DNA of 34,652 bases from Pleionea sp052032335 (lineage in GTDB: Bacteria; Pseudomonadota; Gammaproteobacteria; Enterobacterales; Kangiellaceae). Below are positions 1-7,689 of the stretch, piece by piece; within the stretch, counting starts at the first letter, position 1, and each line of letters opens with the position of its first letter. The notes under the pieces are model-generated. The model had not been told where the DNA came from. It searched no databases and saw nothing but the letters and a program-made list of their open reading frames with translations. A program made the position numbers and the translations under genes. The stretch spans positions 1 through 34,652 of the forward strand of contig JBPEWV010000198.1 of the NCBI GenBank assembly GCA_052032335.1, in the 5' to 3' direction.

Positions 1-1270
1 CGATTAATATCGCGCCACTTTCGACATCGTAAAAGCGCAGTAACAAATTCACCAGAGTCGATTTGCCGGCACCGCTGCGACCCACCAGGCCAATTTTTTC
101 GCCCGGCTTAATATCTAACGACAGGTTTTCGATAACACCGCCACCCTTACCATAATGAAAAGTAACGTCTTTAAACTCAATGCGACCTTTGTTTACTTCA
201 ATACTGTCAGCGTTTTCTTGATCGGTTACCGTTTGCGGTTTCGCCAGGGTATTTATACCATCACTTACCGTACCAAGATGTTCGAATAAACCACTGATCT
301 CCCACATCACCCATTGCGACATACCGTTGAGTCGCAGCGCGATACTGACAGCGATAGCAATAGCACCCACAGAGACAGCACTGATTGACCACAAATAGAT
401 GGACGCGGCACCTACCGCAAACACCAGCAAATAATTTAAGCTTTGAACCGTTACAATAAGTCCGGTGACTTTGCGCATTTGGCGATAAACAGTTTGCAAA
501 AAACCGTCCATACTGTCTTTGGCATACTCCGCTTCTTGCTGCGTATGGGCAAATAATTTCACGGTTGAAATATTACTGTAGCTATCGACCACTCGGCCGG
601 TCATAACTGAACGTGCGTCAGCCTGGGCAGCAGAGATTTTCTTTAATTTGGGTATAAAGTAGGTTAAGGCAGAGACATAAATAACAAACCATCCGATAAC
701 GACTAGCATCAGCCGATAATCAGACTGAGCGATCAGAATAATGGCAGAAGTAAAATACACCGCAATGTACAAAATCACATCCAATAATTTCATCACGGTT
801 TCGCGTACCGACAAAGAAGTCTGCATCACTTTGGTTGCGACACGACCAGCAAAGTCATTCTGAAAAAAGGTGACGCTTTGACCCAATAGATAACGGTGGG
901 CATTCCAGCGGATTGACATGGGAAAGTTTCCCAATAGCGATTGATGAGTTAAGTTGGTGTGAATGAGTGCCAACAGCGGTAAAATCACAACCAGTAAAAT
1001 TCCCATCCAAATTAAATCGTCTTTAAACTTGTCAAAAAACTCCGTTGGTTCGTTTTCAGACAGCAAGTCGACCAGTTGCCCCATAAAACCAAATAATGAG
1101 ACTTCAAAAATAGCAATCAGTACCGTGGACAACGACATCAATAACAGCGGCTTTTCCATACCGCGTGTATAATGCCGACAAAATGCGTACAGGCCTTTCG
1201 GTGGCTGTTCGGGCGACGACTCGGGAAACGCCCGGGTCATTTTTTCAAAAAACTGATAGAAAGCTTTCAT
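1..1270 (-). CDS. ABC transporter, fused permease/ATPase (3' end outside window)
   Basis: Half-size ABC exporter, probably a homodimer in the inner membrane. The first 423 codons are visible; the frame is open to the window edge and the C-terminus is missing. An N-terminal membrane region with several hydrophobic segments (for example around codons 55-80 and 150-200) is followed by the start of a nucleotide-binding domain with an intact Walker A, GRSGAGKST, encoded near positions 60-90. The ABC signature, Walker B and H-loop lie beyond the edge. The ATG at 1270 begins MKAFYQFFEKMTRAFPE. It lies 27 bases downstream of the rsmD stop on the same strand, so the two are probably co-transcribed. 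The family is MsbA/multidrug-exporter-like; the substrate cannot be told from sequence. No neighbour points to a specific cargo. Confidence 0.88.
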   Translation of the reverse strand, partial: MKAFYQFFEKMTRAFPESSPEQPPKGLYAFCRHYTRGMEKPLLLMSLSTVLIAIFEVSLFGFMGQLVDLLSENEPTEFFDKFKDDLIWMGILLVVILPLLALIHTNLTHQSLLGNFPMSIRWNAHRYLLGQSVTFFQNDFAGRVATKVMQTSLSVRETVMKLLDVILYIAVYFTSAIILIAQSDYRLMLVVIGWFVIYVSALTYFIPKLKKISAAQADARSVMTGRVVDSYSNISTVKLFAHTQQEAEYAKDSMDGFLQTVYRQMRKVTGLIVTVQSLNYLLVFAVGAASIYLWSISAVSVGAIAIAVSIALRLNGMSQWVMWEISGLFEHLGTVSDGINTLAKPQTVTDQENADSIEVNKGRIEFKDVTFHYGKGGGVIENLSLDIKPGEKIGLVGRSGAGKSTLVNLLLRFYDVESGAILI

Positions 1271-1297
1271 TATTAAACCGGAAATTTGAATCTCGCG

Positions 1298-1888
1298 TTA
1301 TGCAACGCGAAAAAGATAAAACTCGAGACCACCAACCTGCTTTTCTTTGATACGCTCCCAGTTAACAGGGAACTCGATAGGATCGGAGTGCTTCTCCCGT
1401 TCGACATATACCAAAGTATTGGGCCGAACAAACTGCTCATTGTTTAAGTTTGCTAATGTGGTTTGTAAATATTCCTGATAGAAGGGTGGGTCAACAAATA
1501 TAATATCGTAGGGTTGTTGGTTCTTCTTAAACACCACTTCGGCACTGGTATTGAAGACTTTGTAATTGGAAAATTGCAATTCTTTTAAGTTGCGATGGAT
1601 ATTATCGGCGGCGCGTTTGTTTTTTTCGACAAACACAACGTTTTCTGCGCCACGCGACAAGGCTTCTATTCCAAGCGCCGCGCTGCCGGCGAACAAGTCC
1701 AGGCAACGCGCACCTTCAATGTCATACATCAACCAGTTGAACAGCGTTTCCCGCACTCTATCCAACGTCGGTCGTAAACCCGAAACTTCGGTAAACTTGA
1801 GTCGACGACCCTTCCATCGACCACCGATGATCCGGACGTATCCAGTTTTGGAGCCCTTGGTAGGCTTACGTTTGGTTTGGTGAATCAT
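1298..1888 (-). CDS. rsmD: 16S rRNA (guanine(966)-N(2))-methyltransferase RsmD
   Basis: SAM-dependent methyltransferase that makes m2G966 in 16S rRNA during 30S assembly. About 196 residues, the usual family length. The N-terminal block (RIIGGRWKGRRL) and the RPTLDRVRETLFNWL segment are family hallmarks. The SAM-binding motif I reads CLDLFAGSAALGIEALSRGA, and the catalytic loop is DPPF (NPPY-like). I prefer the ATG at 1888 (MIHQTKRKP); a GTG 12 bases upstream at 1900 is an alternative, and neither has a strong Shine-Dalgarno. The gene is divergent from ftsY, an arrangement conserved in Gammaproteobacteria, with about 118 bases between the two starts that must hold both promoters. Confidence 0.95.
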   Translation of the reverse strand: MIHQTKRKPTKGSKTGYVRIIGGRWKGRRLKFTEVSGLRPTLDRVRETLFNWLMYDIEGARCLDLFAGSAALGIEALSRGAENVVFVEKNKRAADNIHRNLKELQFSNYKVFNTSAEVVFKKNQQPYDIIFVDPPFYQEYLQTTLANLNNEQFVRPNTLVYVEREKHSDPIEFPVNWERIKEKQVGGLEFYLFRVA

Positions 1889-2006
1889 GCACTGTCTCAC
1901 TATGGCTTTAAGGCATAAAATGGTAGGATAGCGAACAATTTCTAGCCCTGTCGGTTAAATTTCATCCGACTCCCGACTTACCGATTAATTGAAAGAATAA
2001 ATTTTT

Positions 2007-3128
2007 ATGTCAGACAAAGAGAATTCTACCACAAAGAAGAAGTCCGGCGGTCTATTCGGCTGGTTGAAAAAAGACAAAAGCGAAACAACGGAAGCACAGC
2101 CCCCTGCATCGGAAGTCACTGTCGATGAAAAACCTGAAGCTGAACCCACCACGCTCGCCGAGACACAAGAACGACCCGGTGCCGATAATAAGCAGGGTTT
2201 TTTCGCTCGTTTAAAATCGGGTTTGACCAAAACACGCTCAAATTTCTCTGAAGGAATTGCCAGCTTAGTGTTGGGCAAAAAGTCAATTGACGATGATTTA
2301 CTCGAAGAAATCGAAACCCAGCTGTTGATGGCCGATGTTGGTGTTGAAGCTACGTCTGTAATCATTAACGATTTAACCGAACGCACAGCGCGTAAAGAGC
2401 TGACCGATCCGGCCGCATTAATGAATCGGTTGAAGCAATTATTGGCCGATATGATAGAGCCCGTGGCCAATCCGTTAACCATTAACACCCGTCAGCATCA
2501 ACCTTTTGTTATTTTAATGGTCGGTGTGAACGGCGTCGGCAAAACCACCACCATTGGTAAGCTGGCCAAACAGCTCAAAGGTCAGGGTCTGTCGGTTATG
2601 CTGGCAGCCGGTGATACCTTTCGGGCCGCCGCGGTAGAGCAACTGCAAGTCTGGGGACAGCGAAATTCGATTCCCGTTGTTGCTCAACACGAAGGAGCTG
2701 ATTCGGCCTCGGTGATATACGACGCACTTCAGTCGGCCCAGTCAAAGGGCGTAGATGTGGTGATCGCCGACACAGCAGGACGACTGCACACCAAAGACAA
2801 TCTGATGGAAGAGTTGCGCAAAGTTAAGCGAGTGATGCAAAAACTGGACGTTTCGGCACCGCACGAAACCATGCTGGTAGTCGATGCCGGAACCGGACAG
2901 AATGCTTTGAATCAGGCCGAGCAATTTAACAACGCGGTAGAGTTGACCGGTATTACCCTGACCAAACTCGACGGCACTGCTAAAGGTGGTGTAGTCTTTG
3001 CGTTGGCACAAAAGATGAAAACGTCGATTCGCTTTATTGGTGTCGGAGAAAGTTTGGACGATCTCAGACCATTTCATGCCAACGAGTTTATAGACGCATT
3101 GTTTGATCGCGGCGACAACGACGCTTAA
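2007..3128 (+). CDS. ftsY: Signal recognition particle receptor FtsY
   Basis: SRP receptor GTPase that docks ribosome-nascent-chain-SRP complexes at the Sec translocon. 373 residues. The first ~85 residues are a charged, low-complexity A domain with Lys/Glu/Thr-rich stretches, as usual for gammaproteobacterial FtsY, followed by the N domain and the GTPase G domain. GTPase motifs: GVNGVGKTT (residues 173-181), DTFRAAAVEQ (203-212), DTAGR (255-259) and TKLDGTAKGG (319-328). It is the first gene of the ftsY-ftsE-ftsX set, with 23 bases to ftsE. The ATG at 2007 follows a weak purine-rich site (GAAAG). Confidence 0.98.
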   Translation: MSDKENSTTKKKSGGLFGWLKKDKSETTEAQPPASEVTVDEKPEAEPTTLAETQERPGADNKQGFFARLKSGLTKTRSNFSEGIASLVLGKKSIDDDLLEEIETQLLMADVGVEATSVIINDLTERTARKELTDPAALMNRLKQLLADMIEPVANPLTINTRQHQPFVILMVGVNGVGKTTTIGKLAKQLKGQGLSVMLAAGDTFRAAAVEQLQVWGQRNSIPVVAQHEGADSASVIYDALQSAQSKGVDVVIADTAGRLHTKDNLMEELRKVKRVMQKLDVSAPHETMLVVDAGTGQNALNQAEQFNNAVELTGITLTKLDGTAKGGVVFALAQKMKTSIRFIGVGESLDDLRPFHANEFIDALFDRGDNDA

Positions 3129-3151
3129 AACGATAATAAGAAAATGCAAAC

Positions 3152-3835
3152 ATGATTCAGTTTAACGAGGTTTCCAAACGTTATCCCAATGGGCACGAGG
3201 CGCTTAGAAACGTCAACTTTACCCTGGGCAATGGCGAGATGTCCTTTCTGACCGGCCATTCGGGCGCAGGCAAAAGTACCCTATTGAAACTGATCTGTGT
3301 GATGGAAAAACCGACTTCCGGTCAGGTCATCATCGACGGCAAAAATGTCGGCCGCGTCAGTCGACGAAAAATACCATTCATTCGCCGCAATATCGGCATG
3401 ATTTTTCAAGATCATCGCTTACTGTTTGATCGTACCGTTTTTGATAATGTCGCTTTACCATTGGTCATTGCTGGCTACCCGCATCGCGAAATTGGTCGCC
3501 GCGTTCGTGCGGCTTTGGACAAAGTTGGGCTGCTTTCAAAAGAGAAACTTTATCCGATCATGTTGTCGGGGGGAGAACAGCAACGTGTCGGAATTGCGCG
3601 CGCGGTCGTCAACAAACCACCTTTGCTGCTTGCCGATGAACCAACCGGAAACCTGGATCCCGAATTATCAGCAGAAATCATGTCGTTGTTCGAACAATTC
3701 AATCAGGTTGGGGTGAGCGTGCTCATCGCCTCGCACGATCTGGGCCTGATTGCGCGATTGCCGTATCGTGTCATCGCTTTGAAAGACGGCCAACTGATCC
3801 ATGATCAACTGCAACAACCGCGAGGAGCGTCTTGA
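3152..3835 (+). CDS. ftsE: Cell division ATP-binding protein FtsE
   Basis: ABC-type ATPase that partners FtsX at the divisome and drives periplasmic activation of cell-wall amidases. 227 residues, normal length. Walker A GHSGAGKST (35-43), Q-loop region GMIFQDHRL, signature LSGGEQQRVGIARA (138-151), Walker B LLLADEP (158-164) followed by TGNLD, and H-loop ASHD. The stop TGA at 3833-3835 shares a base with the ftsX ATG (TGATG), so translation is probably coupled, which suits a fixed-ratio complex. Confidence 0.97.
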   Translation: MIQFNEVSKRYPNGHEALRNVNFTLGNGEMSFLTGHSGAGKSTLLKLICVMEKPTSGQVIIDGKNVGRVSRRKIPFIRRNIGMIFQDHRLLFDRTVFDNVALPLVIAGYPHREIGRRVRAALDKVGLLSKEKLYPIMLSGGEQQRVGIARAVVNKPPLLLADEPTGNLDPELSAEIMSLFEQFNQVGVSVLIASHDLGLIARLPYRVIALKDGQLIHDQLQQPRGAS

Positions 3836-4818
3836 TGAATCAACACGACGCCAGCGGCTTAAAAGGCGCGCACAAGTCAGCCGGAAGCACCTTTGGTTCT
3901 CGAATCAAAATGGGGTTGAGACAACATGCTCAGGAATGCCGCAAAGGGCTACAGGAAATTTTTCGCGCACCCATTTCCAGTTTTATGACCATTGCGGTGC
4001 TTGCCATTGCGCTCGCTTTACCGGCCGGATTCCATGTGTTTCTTAAAAACGCACAAACGGTTTCCAGCGGCTGGGACAACGCCACACAAATTTCGCTGTT
4101 CGTTCGAATGGACGTACCTGAAAAGGCTGTAAAAACGCTGCAGGAACAATTGCAAAAATCGGCCAAAATCGCCGAGGTCAAACTGATCACCGCCGAAACC
4201 GGACTGGAAGAATTTCGAGAACTGTCCGGTTTTGGCGAGGCCCTATCGTTTCTTGATGACAACCCGTTGCCCGATACCCTGGTGGTAACGCCCACCAATG
4301 CCCACAGCACGCCCGAAGCCTCAGAGGCCTTGCTGGCTGAACTGCAGGAGCGGCCCGAAGTGGAACTGGCACAGCTGGACCTGCAATGGGTAAGAAAACT
4401 CTACAGCATGATGGCCATTGCGGAGAAAGCGGTTTCGGCATTGGGCCTGATTCTCGGACTATCCGTGTTATTGATCGTCGGTAACACCATACGACTGGCG
4501 ATCCAGAACAAACGCGAAGAAATTCAGATCATCAAGCTGGTGGGAGCGACGGATGCGTTTATTCGACGACCGTTTCTGTACAGTGGCCTGTGGTTTGGTA
4601 TTTTTGCCGGTGTATTATCCTGGATTTTGGTCAATTCCAGTGTATTCTGGTTAAAAGATCCGGTGCGCAACCTGGCAGGCTTGTACGAAAGTCAGTTTCG
4701 TTTATCTGGCTTATCCTTCTTTGAAGTGATGCAACTTATTGGAATTGCGACCTTTTTGGGTTTGCTTGGGTCCTGGCTGTCGGTGGGACGACACATCAAG
4801 GACATCGAACCCACCTAG
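3835..4818 (+). CDS. ftsX: Cell division protein FtsX (ABC permease-like)
   Basis: Membrane partner of FtsE, transmitting ATPase cycles to periplasmic murein hydrolase activators. 327 residues. Four transmembrane segments near residues 51-70, 201-219, 250-270 and 299-317, with the large periplasmic domain between the first two and a soluble N-terminal tail of about 45 residues. The cytoplasmic KREEIQIIKLVGATD stretch after the second segment is the FtsE-coupling region. I chose the ATG at 3835, 7 bases after GAGGAG; an in-frame TTG at 3832 would sit too close to that site. Confidence 0.96.
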   Translation: MNQHDASGLKGAHKSAGSTFGSRIKMGLRQHAQECRKGLQEIFRAPISSFMTIAVLAIALALPAGFHVFLKNAQTVSSGWDNATQISLFVRMDVPEKAVKTLQEQLQKSAKIAEVKLITAETGLEEFRELSGFGEALSFLDDNPLPDTLVVTPTNAHSTPEASEALLAELQERPEVELAQLDLQWVRKLYSMMAIAEKAVSALGLILGLSVLLIVGNTIRLAIQNKREEIQIIKLVGATDAFIRRPFLYSGLWFGIFAGVLSWILVNSSVFWLKDPVRNLAGLYESQFRLSGLSFFEVMQLIGIATFLGLLGSWLSVGRHIKDIEPT

Positions 4819-4923
4819 GGCGGCCGATAGGCAAGCCAGGTGAAATGTAACGACTTATGATCAGGCCTTGAAAGCCGCGGGATTGGCGGCATATTCCTAG
4901 ACTAACGTTTTGGCTTAAGGATG

Positions 4924-4950
4924 AAACTTTTTGTCGAGTTAGCACTCTAT
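4924..4950 (+). promoter_or_regulatory. Possible sigma-E-type promoter upstream of rpoH
   Basis: AAACTT at 4924-4929 (consensus GAACTT, 5 of 6) and TCTAT at 4946-4950 (consensus TCTRA, 4 of 5), separated by 16 bases, the spacing expected of an RpoE/AlgU promoter. rpoH has such a promoter in E. coli and Pseudomonas, so the position makes biological sense. A sigma-70-like -10 hexamer TATACT overlaps at 4948-4953 without a good -35. This is pattern matching only. The -10 region overlaps the CIRCE element at 4939-4965. Confidence 0.35.
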
Positions 4951-4965
4951 ACTAACGACTGCTAA
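4939..4965. promoter_or_regulatory. CIRCE-like operator (HrcA binding site) upstream of rpoH
   Basis: The sequence TTAGCACTC-N9-GACTGCTAA matches the CIRCE consensus TTAGCACTC-N9-GAGTGCTAA at 17 of 18 half-site positions, with exactly the 9-base spacer. It sits 87 bases before the rpoH ATG in the only sizeable gap of this region (4819-5052). CIRCE is the operator of the heat-shock repressor HrcA, normally in front of groESL or the hrcA-grpE-dnaK operon. Here it overlaps candidate -10 sequences, as expected for a repressor site. hrcA itself is not in the window. Confidence 0.75.
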
Positions 4966-5052
4966 AAATTAGCATTTGAATGCGTTCGATGCTACTATTA
5001 GCGGTCCAAAATACTTGGTGTAGGTAGCTGATTCCAAGAGATTAGGAGAACT

Positions 5053-5913
5053 ATGAACACTCAGCTTATGAATCAAAATTTTGCTTTATCGGTCCCTCAG
5101 GGAAGCATTGAAGCGTACGTTCACGCCGTTAATGCCATCCCGGTACTGAGTGCAGAAGACGAGCAAGAACTGGCCCGACGATACCGCGACAATGAAGATC
5201 TGGAAGCGGCGCGTCAGTTGGTTTTGTCGCACTTACGTTTTGTGGTCCATATCGCACGTAGTTACAACGGCTACGGTCTGCAGCAGGCAGACTTGATTCA
5301 GGAAGGTAACGTCGGACTGATGAAAGCCGTCAAACGCTTCGATCCCGATGTGGGCGTTCGCTTGATTTCGTTCGCCGTACACTGGATCAAAGCTGAAATT
5401 CATGAATTTGTGTTGCGCAACTGGCGCATCGTCAAAGTCGCCACCACCAAAGCGCAACGTAAATTATTCTTTAATCTACGCGGCTCAAAAAAACGTCTTG
5501 GCTGGTTTAATAACGGCGAGGTATCTGCTGTCGCCAAAGATCTGGGTGTGAGTGAAGCGGAAGTTCGGCGCATGGAAGGACGACTCAACGCTCGCGACAT
5601 GGCTTTTGATGCACCTGCAGCAGACGACGATGACAGTGCTAATTTTGCACCGGCCCAATTCCTAGAAGATCACTCCATGGATCCGGCCGCTGTTTACGAA
5701 AAAGACAACTGGCAAAGTCACCACGAAACCAAGCTGATAAGCGCTATGAAAAACCTTGACGACCGAAGTCAAGATATCGTCAAGCGACGCTGGTTGGATG
5801 ACGATAAAGCCACGCTGCAAGAGCTAGCGGACAAATACAGCGTTTCAGCCGAGCGCGTTCGACAGCTCGAGAAAAACGCGATGAAAAAATTGAAAGCATC
5901 AATTGTCGCCTAG
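5053..5913 (+). CDS. rpoH: RNA polymerase sigma factor RpoH (sigma-32)
   Basis: Heat-shock sigma factor directing transcription of chaperone and protease genes. 286 residues, full length. Region 2 spans roughly 52-124 (DLIQEGNVGLMKAVKRFDP and the FAVHWIKAEIHEFVLRNWR DNA-binding stretch). The RpoH box QRKLFFNLR at 135-143 separates RpoH from RpoD/RpoS. Region 4.2 helix-turn-helix lies near 252-279 (LQELADKYSVSAERVRQLE). An acidic linker (DDDD) is near 191-194. Start: AGGAG 5 bases before the ATG. Control probably involves the CIRCE-like site and a possible sigma-E promoter upstream. A terminator follows at 5933-5959. ftsX ends 234 bases upstream, so rpoH is probably transcribed independently. 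Confidence 0.98.
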   Translation: MNTQLMNQNFALSVPQGSIEAYVHAVNAIPVLSAEDEQELARRYRDNEDLEAARQLVLSHLRFVVHIARSYNGYGLQQADLIQEGNVGLMKAVKRFDPDVGVRLISFAVHWIKAEIHEFVLRNWRIVKVATTKAQRKLFFNLRGSKKRLGWFNNGEVSAVAKDLGVSEAEVRRMEGRLNARDMAFDAPAADDDDSANFAPAQFLEDHSMDPAAVYEKDNWQSHHETKLISAMKNLDDRSQDIVKRRWLDDDKATLQELADKYSVSAERVRQLEKNAMKKLKASIVA

Positions 5914-5932
5914 TTCGTTCCTTTGTATTCCG

Positions 5933-5959
5933 AAAAGCGCCCAAAGTGGCGCTTTTTTT
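5933..5959 (+). terminator. Intrinsic terminator after rpoH
   Basis: Inverted repeat AAAAGCGCC / GGCGCTTTT with a 6-base loop (CAAAGT), running into a stretch of seven T residues. It starts 20 bases after the rpoH stop and separates rpoH from the solute-binding protein gene. Confidence 0.88.
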
Positions 5960-6104
5960 ATGTCCAACGTAAATCAAGCTGACACCTCTGTTCGAAATTC
6001 ATCTCAAACAAATCGTTTAATTTTGTTAAACACGTCGCAAAATCAACTACACTTTTATATAAACACGAAGACAACCCCGAAAAACGGAATAAGAGGAGAA
6101 AGCC

Positions 6105-6920
6105 ATGTCTCGATTCTCTCTGGGATTAGCAGTCTTCTCACTTGTCATGCTTGTTGGGTGCGGCGAGCCACCCCAAAAGCAAACTCAAAAACAAGTCGAG
6201 AAGCAGCCCGAAGTTAAGCAACCTGCTTGCGAACTAACCATGGGCTGGGATCCATGGGAACCCTACATGTATTTAGCACCGGGAAACAAAGTTTCCGGCC
6301 TGGACGTGGAGCTGGTTAAAGCGATGGCCAAAGAAGCCAAGTGTGAGCTCAATTTTGTCCAACACGACTGGATGACTTTATTAGAAAAAGTGCGGAACGG
6401 TGAAGTGGATCTGGTTGCCAGCGCGTCAGTCACTGAAAAACGAAAGCAGTTTGCCATGTTTTCCGATCCCTATCGCTCTGAAAATTTTGTGCTCTATGTG
6501 CGAGCCGGCGATACCGATAAATTCGATGCGGACATCACAAAAATTGTTGCGTTAGGCCACAAAGTTGGCGTAACGACCGATTACATATACGGCGAGACTG
6601 TCTCCAAACTGCAAGACGACACACAATACGCCAATCAATTTGTCTATTCTGCCGTTGGCGAGGCTAACTACTACAATCTGCTGCAACATAATGTTGATGT
6701 AATTATCGAAGATCCTTTCGTAGGTGCCTACAATTTAAAGCGCAAAGGTATTGATGATCAAATCGAACAACTCGCAGTGAAAATTCACAGCGGCGATGTG
6801 CATTTGATGTTCAGTATGCAATCAGTGGATCACACAACCGTCAGTCGATTTAACGATGCGTTGAAGAAAATTAAAGCCTCGGGAGCTTACAAAGATATAC
6901 TCGATCGTTATTTAATGTAA
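6105..6920 (+). CDS. Orphan family 3 extracellular solute-binding lipoprotein
   Basis: Periplasmic binding protein of the SBP_bac_3 (amino-acid-type) fold. 271 residues. Residues 1-18 are a signal peptide with a lipobox ending in Cys19 (MLVGC), so the mature protein is predicted to be a lipoprotein; a Gln/Lys-rich linker (about 20-40) follows. The ligand-binding core starts at GWDPWEPYMY, and GLDVELVKAMAKEA, EVDLVASASVTEKR and MFSDPYRSE are typical of this family. Good Shine-Dalgarno (AGAGGAG) before the ATG at 6105. No permease or ATPase gene is adjacent, and the gene is bounded by terminators on both sides, so it is monocistronic. It may feed a transporter encoded elsewhere or act as a sensor; the ligand is unknown. 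Confidence 0.85.
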   Translation: MSRFSLGLAVFSLVMLVGCGEPPQKQTQKQVEKQPEVKQPACELTMGWDPWEPYMYLAPGNKVSGLDVELVKAMAKEAKCELNFVQHDWMTLLEKVRNGEVDLVASASVTEKRKQFAMFSDPYRSENFVLYVRAGDTDKFDADITKIVALGHKVGVTTDYIYGETVSKLQDDTQYANQFVYSAVGEANYYNLLQHNVDVIIEDPFVGAYNLKRKGIDDQIEQLAVKIHSGDVHLMFSMQSVDHTTVSRFNDALKKIKASGAYKDILDRYLM

Positions 6921-6937
6921 TTCGAACCGACACTAAT

Positions 6938-6962
6938 ATAAGGGCAGCTTTGCTGCCCTTAT
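6938..6962. terminator. Bidirectional hairpin between convergent genes
   Basis: Perfect 11-bp inverted repeat ATAAGGGCAGC-TTT-GCTGCCCTTAT, in the gap between the stops of the solute-binding protein (plus) and the flavin reductase (minus). T-tracts are poor on both sides, but the position fits a shared terminator. Confidence 0.7.
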
Positions 6963-6964
6963 TG

Positions 6965-7687
6965 TTAAATGTCTTCGCCCATCTGTCGTTTGATGTCGAG
7001 AATGTCGGCAAAAATATGCTCTTTCGACACCCCCTGATCTTTCAGGTCGTTAAACACTGCCATGACCATGGCTTCTGATCCCGAAATGTAAAAGTCTTTA
7101 TCGGTTAAATCATCAAAGCGTTTAATCGCTGCTTGATGAGGGAAGCCGGTTTCACCTTGCCAATTGGTGTCATCTCCCGATATCACGGGCACATAATCAA
7201 AGTTCGCGTAGTTCTGTTGCCAGGATTTAGGTAACGAATCGAGATACAGATCGTCCTCGATTTGCGCACCCCAAAACAAGCTAAAATGCCGCGCATCCTG
7301 TTTTGCAAATGCCGACTCAAGAATCGCTTTGATTGGAGAAAAACCAGTACCGCCGACAATACACACCACATCGCGATCGCCATTGCGTAATACGCAATTA
7401 CCCATGGGGACCTGAACGTGGGCTTTTTGAGTTGTTTTTAATTGTTCCATAATTTCCTCGGCAAGCGAATGGCCGGGAATTAATTTGATGTGCAACTCTA
7501 AAAACTCTCGCTCTTCCGGAGCATTTCCAATTGAAAAGGGAATCCATCGACCACCATCGGTCTGCAGGGTCAAATATTGCCCCCCTTGATAATCGACTTG
7601 AGACAACGCCTCAGAATGCAATCGCACCCGGTGCACATCCTTTCCCAGTAAATCGATGGTTTTCACCTGACAGTATAATTCTTCCAC
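6965..7687 (-). CDS. fre: NAD(P)H-flavin reductase (Fre/LuxG family)
   Basis: Reduces free flavin (FMN or riboflavin) with NAD(P)H. About 240 residues, close to E. coli Fre. Flavin-binding motif RWIPFS near residues 47-52, NAD(P)-binding VGGTGFSPIK at 111-120, and a C-terminal YISGSEAMV in place of the usual CGxPxM. I chose the GTG at 7687 (MEELYCQVK), 5 bases after GGAG and 2 bases past the ubiD stop. This aligns with the E. coli Fre N-terminus. The longer reading would need a TTG at 7717 inside ubiD. The tight coupling to ubiD fits a supply of reduced flavin for the prenyl-FMN cofactor of UbiD, but that link is inference. Confidence 0.92.
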   Translation of the reverse strand: MEELYCQVKTIDLLGKDVHRVRLHSEALSQVDYQGGQYLTLQTDGGRWIPFSIGNAPEEREFLELHIKLIPGHSLAEEIMEQLKTTQKAHVQVPMGNCVLRNGDRDVVCIVGGTGFSPIKAILESAFAKQDARHFSLFWGAQIEDDLYLDSLPKSWQQNYANFDYVPVISGDDTNWQGETGFPHQAAIKRFDDLTDKDFYISGSEAMVMAVFNDLKDQGVSKEHIFADILDIKRQMGEDI

Positions 7688-7689
7688 AA

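Noticed and set aside
1985..2488. 167-codon open frame antisense to the 5' part of ftsY
   Set aside because: Ser-rich translation produced by the low-complexity A-domain coding region of ftsY; no independent support.
4874..4890. Short hairpin GCCGC / GCGGC after ftsX
   Set aside because: The stem is only 5 bp and no T-tract follows, so it is not a convincing terminator.
5903..6217. Small open frame between rpoH and the solute-binding protein
   Set aside because: It runs through the rpoH terminator and into the next gene out of frame, and has no domain or ribosome-binding site.
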